Origin: Klebsormidium nitens | Taxonomy: Eukaryota > Streptophyta > Klebsormidiophyceae > Klebsormidiales > Klebsormidiaceae | DNA length: 64,000 nt | Direction: 5' to 3' | NCBI GenBank assembly: GCA_000708835.1 | Contig: DF237389.1 | Span: forward strand, 1 to 64,000 | Shown: piece by piece, positions 55,125 to 64,000 of the stretch | Layout of the letters: each line of letters begins with the position of its first letter | Numbering within the stretch: the stretch's first letter is position 1 | Notes under the pieces: generated by a model | The model's input: the letters and a program-made list of their open reading frames with translations, nothing else | What the model was told of the DNA's origin: nothing | The model's database searches: none | Program-made: the position numbers and the translations under genes

Positions 55125-58100
55125 TTAGAACGGTTTTGGTCTCCATAGGTGTAATGATCTATCATAGAAAGAGCATGTTGCAACCAGGCCACAGGGAAAG
55201 GCACCTTCTCGTAACGACTTCCCGCTCGCACTGACCTCTTTCGTCCGCGAGAAACCCTTTCTAGAGACGCCCCCTAAGGCCTCTGAACCTAACGTGCCCG
55301 AATCTGCATGCAGTTGTTTAACCAAGGAGACTAAGCTTCTGTCTCCTCCAACCTCACCGCTTTCCAAGCACTCAGTTTTTGCTTCAGTCGCCGCTTTCAA
55401 TCCAGTACCAATGATCTCCGGCTGGCCGCCCGCCAACCCGGAATGCCCCGCCGCTCTCTCTTCGCAGAGGCTTTCTTCCGCCGGACTTGCCGTAAAAGTC
55501 TCAGACACTTGCCCCTGGCATGTTTCGTCGAAAGCATTGTGGATCTCAGAACAAGACTCCGAGTCGGGCTCGCCCTGAAACTGTGTGAGGGCTCGAGGAT
55601 GGTAGCACCAATCTGCTCCGTATGTCAGCGAACCGTGCGCAACGTACTCCTCTGTAACGGCTACCTCGCCATTGTCAGGGACCTGGTCAGAGAATCCTCC
55701 GTTAGCAAAACTTTTTGCAACTCGACTAAGTGACGTGGGGACCCATCGGATGAGGGATCGTGAAGGTGCTCCATATGAGTCCCATCGTGCACATGTGTGT
55801 GCAGTCGTCTACAAGAGGGTCTACTTCAGATCACTTCTTGACTCACGAAAAGGTCTCTTCACATGAAGCCACATTAAAGAGGAAAGGACACACATCGCCA
55901 AGAACGAGTCTGTTTGGCAATCCGATTCAGCCTTCCTCCGCAAAGGTGAAACATCACATGAAAGTCGTTTCAAACAGACCTATCCAGCACCATATCCGAA
56001 TGGCCCTATCCAACGGTCAGTCAATCTTCACATAAGAAGAGTTGCTTCTTGCTTCCCGAAACTCCAATCAGTCCCAAAAGCATATCGGGCATTTTTGGCG
56101 TCCAGCGAAGAACAAACCGCCAAAACGGTCCGGGCAGCTCGATGCCACTGGCAACATCAAAACTCGGCTTTTTCCCCAGCCAAACGTACTTCTACGCACA
56201 GACACGGCTTGAAAACGTCCAGAGCAAAGACTCGAAGACTCACAGAGAAGATCCGCGCGCCACCGTGCATGCAGGCCCCCAGAAGGAGGCCCACGGCGTG
56301 GGGGTGCCATTTGAGCCGCCACACGCCCCCCCCGACCTGGGCGCCGACGTGCACGCACACCGGGCGGCGCAGGTTCCGGTTGTCCCACACACGAACACGC
56401 TCGTCGTAGCTGCCGCTGACGAACTCGTGCTCCTGAGACAAGCATAGCGGACACAGAAGTCCATTTCAATGTAGTACATTGAGTTTGTCAGGACGCTTCG
56501 TTTTGACATGGAACAGAAAGAGCGACAGACGGCTTTCACGAAGGCGTCTCCAAGTGATCAGGTTAGAAAGGCATGAACCGGTACAGAGCCGATCCTTTGC
56601 CTTTTGCGACCATCACACGCACTAAGTTTTCCCAACCAAGTTTTCGTATTCATTGTCAAACACCTCATCCTCGCAAGTATGAGTCCATCAATGAGGGTCC
56701 AATCGAGACGGACCTTCGAGGGGTTACTTGCGAGCGTGCACACCCCCATGGCGTGCTCTTTCCTGTTGCTGAATGCCGGTGCGCCACAATCTGTACGCAG
56801 GTCCCAGCCTTTCATCGCGCAGTCGTCCGCACCCGAATAGACCAGGTTCGTGTCCCACCGGTCGAATGACGCAACCCAGACCTCGAGATCGTGGGCGGGC
56901 CAAGTTTGGGAGAGTGTGACGCCGGCAGGGGAGAAGGAGAGGGAGGCGATCTGGCCGTCTGACTGGCTCACGACTACCTGGTTGGAACGACGGAGGAGGT
57001 TAGACGCTGGCACACCTGGCTGTTAACTTCTTTTGCGGAAGGCCTTGCAAAACCCGCCCACGAGAATGAACTCCGATTGCCTGGCGGCGTTGGATATGGC
57101 CATTTGGAGGCTTCGCAACCATTGAATGTTTGACTACTACGGTAATGTGCAAGCCAAAGCGGGCTGAGTGAAGTGTGGACTGGCTGACGCTTGAGGCATA
57201 TACTCCTCTTTGGTTGCTCAGACTCGCTTTTTGTTACGCGGCCCAACTGGACGTTGAAGACAGATGCTAAGGAGGAAAGGAGGACAAAGCTCCTTTGAAT
57301 ACACTCCTGACGTCTAACAAGCTATGGCTCGAAGTGGATCGAGAGGCAGCCCCAAGTTCCTTTAATCGATTTGTCTTTCTCGCACATTAAACAGAAAACC
57401 CTGGAAAAGGTGGTGGATCCAGAAGTTGCTTCCAAGCAGGAAACGATGCCTTGAGTGGTTCTATTTCAATCGATCTTCTAAGATCAAGCTTCGAAGAACT
57501 CTATCCGAAAGCTCAGAAGCATCTAAGAGTTTCGGGCTGAAACTTCTGGTTGTGGCAGAAACCGAAGCAATAATTGGCATCTCGGGAGTTCTCTACTCAT
57601 TGGCTTCTTTCTGAATTATATGCAGAGGAGGGGCGCAATCCACCGTCTGATTGTGGCTTTTAGTACCAACAACTATCTTCAACAATTCATGTCTACCTGA
57701 ACCTTTGGTCATTCCTAAGACAAATGGGAGGTCAGACTGTGCCTACAGAACCCCCTCAAAGGCTTGATGCAGCTTCAACAACAGCAAGGTTTATCACTTT
57801 GATCCAAGAAAGGCCCTTACGTGTTCCCCTGTCGTTGGGCGCCAATCCAGCGAGAGGCACATGGCCTCGCCAACTTCACACCTTGAGAGATGCTCCATTG
57901 AAGCTGACTCTGCAGCCCTCAGAGAGTAGAAGGACAGCGACCCGTCTGCGCTGGCTTGCCCCAGGCACGGCGCCGAGTCGAGCAGCTGAGGCGCCCACTT
58001 GAGGTCAAAGATGCCAGCTGTGTCCTGCTCAAGAACGCGGCGCATCCTGGAAGGGCAAGAAGTGCTGTCATCCAAGCCTTCCCATTATCTAATTGATCTT

Positions 58101-58619
58101 CGAATCAATCAAATCCGTGTACTGGTGGTGGTTTCATGTTTGTCCTGATTCTCAGTAAACAGGCACACAGCGCAAGTGTTTCCTAAGTTGGCATGAGGAC
58201 CTCCGAGTTGCAAGATGCGTTTCTCTGGATCATGATAAGGGGTCAACAAAACAGCCGAGTTGCAAGATGCATTTCTCTGGATCATGATAAGGGGTCACCA
58301 AAACAGCAAAAAGTGCGATAAAGCGCTTTCTGTGACAAGCAGAATCGTGTCCCAGTACTGCATTCGCGAGTGCTTGATGTGGGTGGTGCATGAAGCAAAA
58401 GCCCAAAACTACCACCCTCACTCACTTGGGGTCAGTTTGAACACCATCTGCGCTTGTGTCCACATCATAGAGGTACAGCTGGCCCAGCCGCTGCGGGGGA
58501 TCCCCCTCCACCAGGTTGTAAGTGGCTGCCGCCAGAAAGTTTTCAAAGCCCTCGATGGGGCAGAACTCAACAGAGTCAGCATTGCCACCGAGCGTGTGCA
58601 CATCTCTAGTTTGCGCCAT
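55125..58619 (-). CDS. DPH7: Diphthine methylesterase-like WD-repeat protein (DPH7/WDR85), 5 exons
   Basis: In the known pathway DPH7 removes the methyl group from methylated diphthine on eEF2 before the final amidation to diphthamide; it acts in the cytosol. Exons 58619-58426, 58046-57821, 56977-56714, 56432-56244 and 55682-55125 join in frame to 476 residues. Motifs: NADSVEFCP and FLAAATYNL in the first blade, GIFDLKWAP, LSFSPAG, AHDLEVWVASFD, VYSGADDCAMKGWDLR, the signature SGSYDERVRVWDNRNLRRP, GGGVWRLKWHP..LLLGACMHGGARIF, SLTYGADWCY, and the last blade VATCSFYDRSLHLW. About 110 residues of Ser/Glu-rich sequence separate GADWCY from the last blade, longer than I expect for the family. Start is the MAQTRD codon just ahead of blade one. 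It is head-to-head with RPL10A, 639 bp apart. Confidence 0.88.
58203..58306. repeat. Young 52-bp tandem duplication in DPH7 intron 1
   Basis: Units 58203-58254 and 58255-58306 (starting CCGAGTTGCAAGATGC) differ at only two places by eye and abut directly. The unit does not match an exon edge. Confidence 0.95.
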
Positions 58620-59258
58620 AGAAAGCGGGGCCGCCTTTCAAGCACACACGGTGCAATGCTGTGTGGCCCACGCGCTTGTCAGAGAACATAGAGTCTTGGG
58701 TTTCAGAAAGGAGTGCTGCACCTTCGGGGCATGCAACTCTTTTCAATTGCTTACGGCGCTAAGGCTGACACTCCCAGCTCAATTTGATGTGGCCCATCTC
58801 GAAATTTCCTGCAAAATACCAGCTCGAGCTTGAACCCAATACAGTCACACTGCGAAGGTAATGTCAGAACTGCTGTGGAGGGACTACAAAGGGTGTGCAC
58901 CACCTGTGTCCCTCTGCGATCTGCTTGCGGCTTCGCCTCTGCCTCAGGCTCTAGCCTAATAGGTCCTAGCTGGGTCTGAGCGTAGCGCCCTAGCTGCAAC
59001 TCGGGCCTTGAAGTTGAACAGACTTCACACCGACAGCCTTGGAAGTTGGCAGGCCTCGAGCATGGGTCTCCTGAATTTCAAGGTGGAGGCTGGCCCAGGT
59101 TTGTCGTCGAAACTTTCACAGTTCAAATTGCCCGGAGGGCAAGTCGACGCCGACGCTTTCAATAGATTTGCTGGAGAAGAAAGTCGCGCTGCGAAGCTTT
59201 CTTCGTCCTCTTTCTCACTACGATTGACCAGCAGGATTAGGCTCCCTGCGCCAGCAAG
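58620..59258. promoter_or_regulatory. Shared divergent promoter, DPH7 and RPL10A
   Basis: About 640 bp between divergent start codons; promoters and 5' untranslated regions of both genes must lie here unless an undetected noncoding exon is present. No TATA box or telo-box was assigned with confidence. Confidence 0.5.
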
Positions 59259-62085
59259 ATGAGGTGAGCGGGCCCCCCTCCCTTCTCCCTCTCCTGCCCT
59301 TGCCCGCGTTATTCTACTCCTTAAGGTTATCAATGTGGTGTCAAGAGATTGCTTATGCTTAGCGGTGAAGATGATGGAATGCGGCTGAAGTGCAGACATT
59401 CAGCAAGTCTGTCCACAGGGTCTGCCAAGAAATCTTTGCAAGCTCGCACTTTCGCCTGAGTGCTGATGCACAAGTTGTAGCACAATGGGCTGCTCGTCCA
59501 TGGGCCGTGGCCAGTTTCTTTCGTATGCTTTACCATTACCGGCTGCAAGGAGGGTGCAAACTATTGAAGCATCTGCTTTGGGCTTTCGGGTGGAACGGGA
59601 ATGGATTTGCGGCAAAGAAACATCGGGAGAGCGCTTTCCAGGGACAAAGTGATGATCTGGACATCATTACCAATATAAAAGCATATATCACAGGCGCAGC
59701 TAGGCCGGTGCCATTTGATGGTGAATCTATATCACTTTGAACCTATCTCTATCTGTTTCCTTGTAGCTGATGTCTCTTGCCTACAACGAAGGTTATTGTT
59801 AAATGACAATATTCGTAGGTTCTTACTGCCCATGCTTGAGAGCAGGGCAGTCAGTTTCGTTGTTGTGTTGTGGTGGCGCCTAGGTTTCGTTGATTTACAG
59901 GGTTTCAAACATCGGAGTTCGACACTGTGGTCAGCATCTCCTCTATTACTCGCATTTAATCGAACTCGGTTTGGCAACCCGGCACAACCGCCAAGGAGTG
60001 CTTGGTCCGTGCTGAACAACAAGCCCTTATCACCAGTGCTTCCGAAGTCCCTCTGGCGGGGGCCAAGTTCATTTGGGTGAATCTCCCACTCAGAGCATGT
60101 CCGTCCCCTTGACTTTCTCAAGAGGAATTGGAGTCAGCACTGTAACGCAGGTTGGTTCTGACCACCATCACTTTTTTCCCCTCTTGCAGCAAGCTCCAGA
60201 GCGACGTGTTGCGTGAGGCGATCACCGGCATCAAGAACGATGCCGCTGAGAAGCAGCGCAAGTTCACGGAGACCATTGAGTTGCAGATTGGTCTCAAGAA
60301 CTATGACCCCCAGAAGGACAAGCGGTTCAGCGGCTCCGTGAAGCTGCCCCACATCCCGCGGCCCAAGCTGCGCGTCTGCATGCTCGGTGATGCCCAGCAC
60401 ATTGAGGAGGTGAGGGGCCTGGTTTGCCTCTTTGCTTTAGGCTTACTCTCTTTCAAAAGGTGTTTTTCCTCGGTCAGCTCTGTCTTGGTACGCGTTGTTA
60501 TTGGGCACGGCCAAGCATTCAAAGTTTGCATCCATAATGGTCGCATGTACTCTGTTTGTCCTGGCCACAGAGAGCTTCAAGCACACTCATGAGTTTCAAG
60601 CGGACGTGTCATTGGTCTACTGCCAGGATGATTATCATTACTTTGTTCTCTTGAATGGACTGCATGTGTGTGGAAGATGCTAAGTCAATGTCACATCCTG
60701 TGGAAGTTTCTCAGCCCACTGACATTCGTCTGCCGATGCGCACCCCCATTTTGTTGTTCCATGATGAATCATCCAGTGCGCTGTTCCACAAGTCATACTT
60801 CTTCCTCGGAGCACTTTCCTGACGATGCGCCCCTTCTCTGTGCAGTCCAACGCGATTGGGCTGGACAGCATGAGCGTGGAGGACCTGAAGAAGCTGAACA
60901 AGAACAAGAAGCTCGTCAAGAAGCTGGCCAAGAAGTACCACCAGTTCGTGGCCTCTGAGGCCATCATCAAGCAGATCCCACGTCTCCTTGGGCCCGGTCT
61001 CAACAAGGCCGGAAAGTTCCCCACCCTCGTTACGCACCACGAGAACCTTGAGGGCAAGGTGAGCTGGCTGGGGCAAGTTTTACTGTGTGCTTCGTTTTCA
61101 AGGCCGGTTCTTTTTCGGGCTGAAGGTGGGATTATGAGCGATCTGGGGAGTTGTCTTTTGCAGGGTGAATGTGGATTCCAGCTAGCCTGTCTCGGCACTT
61201 GGCGAATCGTTGCTAACTTCGTTGCTTTCTGTTCGATGCAACTTATTCAATCAACCAGGGAGTCAACATCGACCTGTGTAGAAGGCTGTGCAAGATTGTT
61301 GTATTTGCAGTCAACCCAGATTTGTCTGTATGCTCACGTGACAGTCACCTTCATAGCGACTGCCGTTGACAATCTTTACCAAGGTGGAACTTGAACGACT
61401 TCCTTCTACGTTGCCTGACAAAGTACTTCTCCCTACCCCTTTGCTGACGGCCCTTGTTTTCGATTTCTTGCCCAGGTGAACGAGATCAAGGCGAGCGTCA
61501 AGTTCCAGCTGAAGAAGGTGCTGTGCCTGGGCGTGGCGGTGGGCAACGTGAGCATGGAGGACAAGGAGTGCTTCTCCAACATCCAGCTCAGCGTCAACTT
61601 CCTCATCTCGCTCCTCAAGAAGAACTGGCAGAACGTAAGCCACCCAGGCACCTTCTTGAGGCGTAGTCTGCCCTTTCAAATGGCTGCATCTCACTATTAT
61701 GGCGCTCTTCTGCCAAACTTTGAAGAGGCTTTCAATTGAGTTGACGTGAAGTAGATCGTCTACTTTCAAGCTAGAAGAGGTCTGTTTGTCTGCTTTTGCT
61801 CTGCGACTCGTTGGTCAATCAGAAAACGCGCATTATGCCAAGTCGTTTCGAGGATTGCAAAGCTCGTCAGAGGGTTTACGGGAGTCATAACAATCAGATT
61901 TCGCTGGAAGATTCGATCCCATCCTGCCTCAGATGGAAACCCTTAAAAGTCTGAGGTCAGCAAGCTCTGCGCCACAGAGACAACGAAGCTTCGAGGTTTT
62001 GGTTGCTGACTCGGTCATTGGTTGTATGCAGGTCAAGTCGCTGCACCTCAAGAGCACGATGGGGCGGCCGTACCGCATTTACTAA
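59259..62085 (+). CDS. RPL10A: 60S ribosomal protein uL1 (L10a), 5 exons
   Basis: Part of the L1 stalk of the cytosolic large subunit, which moves deacylated tRNA through the E site. Exons 59259-59263, 60190-60409, 60846-61058, 61476-61634 and 62032-62085 give 216 residues, the family's usual length. The first coding exon holds only ATGAG; the split Ser codon is completed across a 926-bp intron to give [13 protein letters not shown]. Family blocks: [76 protein letters not shown] and the basic end [11 protein letters not shown] long first intron after a few codons is common in ribosomal protein genes. The intron positions are all phase 0 after the first. The 3' flank carries three short stem-loops. 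Confidence 0.97.
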
Positions 62086-62104
62086 GCGCACCTGTGAGCG
62101 AAGC

Positions 62105-62178
62105 GCCCAGAGGCCCGCCACCTCTGGGCAACCCAACGTTGCAAACGCAACGCCACCAAGGCCCCCCCCAAAAGGGGG
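62105..62178 (+). other. Cluster of three stem-loops in RPL10A 3' flank
   Basis: GCCCAGAGG (62105-62113) pairs exactly with CCTCTGGGC (62121-62129) around a 7-nt loop; CGTTGC (62137-62142) pairs with GCAACG (62147-62152) around AAAC; and CCCCC-AAAA-GGGGG lies at 62165-62178. All begin 20-80 bp after the stop codon. Confidence 0.7.
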
Positions 62179-63950
62179 TCGATGGAAGCTCACACGGAGC
62201 GCTTGTGTAATCTGCTGGACAAGAAGCCTAATTGAGTTTTCCATCTGGTATTCCGTTCGTCACTGTCCAACCTCGTCATTGTGGCAATCCGGCGTTTGCC
62301 ATGGCATGCTTCTGATGCAAGTTGAGGCGGCAGGGTGCGCATCATTTGAATCATGTGATGGTTGCACTTAGGTTGCGAATTCATTCACGGGCACTCTGCG
62401 CCGGTGGAGCATTGCAAGATACTCAAAGGCGATCTCCTCCAATGGAGGCCACGGGCACCACCATGCCGGCCGGCAGTATATCATATACCGTCGACGCCGG
62501 ATGCACGCGCCCTGATACCCTGATTCAGTGGCCGGACCACCGACCAATGATTTATAGTGTGGCGGCCTAGCCCAGGCTAGGCTGGAGATGCGTGCTGTCA
62601 TTAAATGCAGGGGCTAGGGCTACATGTAAGGCTAGTGCTACATGTAGCCGGCTAGACGGTATAGCCCGCCGGACGTTTCAAATCTCATGCCAGGCGGCTA
62701 GCTGGTCACTATCTACAGTGGCCTTGCATGGCACGCAGTATGGTGCATTATTGTTCCAACGAACATGAGTTGCAATGATCATTAAAGATCGATATCTTTA
62801 AATCTATATGCATGTGTCATTCCGCGATCATTCATAAATAATGATGCTAGCTGGCGACGGTGCTACAGTATTATGACTGTGCATTGCAATTGTGATTGCC
62901 GCGCCGCGGGTACGGTACATAAGTCTGCTCCAAATCACAATCACTTCAGCATGCCTAGGCTACTGAGCGTAGAGCCGCCCCTCCCAAGTTGATGCAAAGA
63001 TAAAAGACATATATGCATAGCCTCCGCATGACGCGTTCAATCATTCGTTGAATCAGAGCCCACTGAACATAATGCATACGCGCGACATGTTGTCGCCGGC
63101 CGAAACTGAGCTTCTTCACAAAGCTCGCTAGGTACTCAGTAAATACATTGTCAATCAATCAAACACAGAGCCGAAAGCTGGGCGCTACTTAGGACCCCAA
63201 GTTCGACGTTCAACATCCTACCAACACAACCTGTTCGACGTTTTGCCAAGCAACATGAAGCGGTCCACGTTGCCGTTGAAATACTTTACAACAGCATCTA
63301 CCAAACATATGGATGATCGACTCGGTTGCAGCAACGAACTGCAGCAACAATTTGAGCGGTAGCTAAAGCAGCCATCAACGGTGATTGCTGTAACAACGTC
63401 GGTCAAAAAGGAACTTAACGCTACAAAAAGCGTGCCATGGCTGTCACCAGTTTCTCTGGCCTGCACACACAGAGCACACGGGCAAGTTGACTCTGATCCG
63501 CCTCTGGAGCATCGCTAGCCGTTTTAGACGTGTCGAAACTACCCTTCACTATTTTCCTCTCGGTCATGCGTCCGAAAAGACTTCACCCTTTCCCTGGTAC
63601 TTTCTGATTCACCCTCCAAAAATCAAGTCGTTGCAGTCAGTGTTTCTGTTGTCGTGGGAACACAGGTTGCCCACAATCCCCAAAGCGTTAACTCGAGAAG
63701 CATGACGAAAAAACTGATTCCCAGCCCATTGTCGAAACGCTGAACTAGGGACTGTAATAACCAAGAAGTGAACCACAAAGACTAAGCCAAGATGCTTGAC
63801 TATCCCTCCAACCCTAAAGCCCTATGTTTGGCTTTGAATTTTATAACGCGGCCCCACATCTGTAATCCCGACACATAATGAGTGTCATCGAACCAGTCAA
63901 CGTATTTTTCCTTTTCTTTCTCGGCTTCCGCCCAAAAAGAGAATGAAGCT
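62179..63950. other. Palindrome-rich spacer at window end
   Basis: No gene recognised. From about 62440 to 63130 the sequence is dense in GCTAGC, CATG, GATC and TATATA-type words, including a local repeat GGCTACATGTA / CTACATGTAGCC at about 62617-62650. One open frame at 63487-63705 has no recognisable features. Confidence 0.4.
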
Positions 63951-63952
63951 CA

Positions 63953-64000
63953 CCAGTCGTCTTGCGGCTGGTGCGCCGCCCCGTCTAGATACTGCACCTC
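63953..64000 (-). CDS. Possible exon edge of a gene running off the window
   Basis: On the minus strand the last 48 bases read EVQYLDGAAHQPQDDW-like codons and end in TG|GTGAGC, a good donor consensus. GC content rises relative to the spacer, as in the confirmed exons here. It is too short to name, and may be chance. Confidence 0.25.

Noticed and set aside
63487-63705. 72-residue open frame near the window end
   Set aside because: It has no motif, no splice-site context and no similarity that I recognise.

Overview
The window is nuclear DNA of a green-lineage eukaryote. Every gene is split by GT-AG introns, often 200-900 bp long, and the products are a plastid-type Hsp70, a mitochondrial-type aconitase with a presequence, a cytosolic ribosomal protein and a large glycine-rich membrane protein of a family I know only from plants. 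Base composition is near 50 % GC, introns are long, and telo-box motifs (AAACCCTA) lie upstream of one gene. This suggests a streptophyte, perhaps a charophyte alga of the Klebsormidium kind. The species is an inference; the sequence alone does not prove it.

Layout. 1-3832: no convincing gene; the first 2 kb is a biased, degenerate short-period repeat tract. 3833-9538 (-): alpha/beta hydrolase, 7 exons. 11291-23701 (-): plastid Hsp70, 14 exons, with a 2.8 kb intron. 24221-26698 (+): a protein ending in a Vms1/ANKZF1-like release-factor domain, transcribed divergently from Hsp70. 28607-36205 (-): aconitase, 17 exons. 36206-40509: gene-poor spacer. 40510-54222 (-): glycine-rich multi-pass membrane protein, 16 exons. 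55125-58619 (-): DPH7-like WD-repeat diphthine methylesterase, 5 exons. 59259-62085 (+): ribosomal protein uL1 (RPL10A), 5 exons, divergent from DPH7. 62086-64000: spacer with palindrome-rich DNA, and perhaps an exon edge of a further gene at the end. All exon chains were rebuilt by hand from family similarity recalled from memory plus splice-site phase. They close in frame, except one glycine-rich exon that needs one extra base in a poly-G run.

Two things stand out. First, many introns carry degenerate or near-perfect tandem copies of the adjoining exon edge, with the splice site included: acceptor-edge copies lie in the upstream intron and donor-edge copies in the downstream intron. I call these exon-edge echoes. 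They occur in the hydrolase, Hsp70 and glycine-rich genes and seem absent from aconitase and RPL10A. Second, a probably plastid-targeted VLRF1-domain protein sits head-to-head with the plastid Hsp70. This is a suggestive pairing for organelle ribosome rescue and protein quality control. A second head-to-head pair joins DPH7 (eEF2 diphthamide) and RPL10A, both of cytosolic translation.
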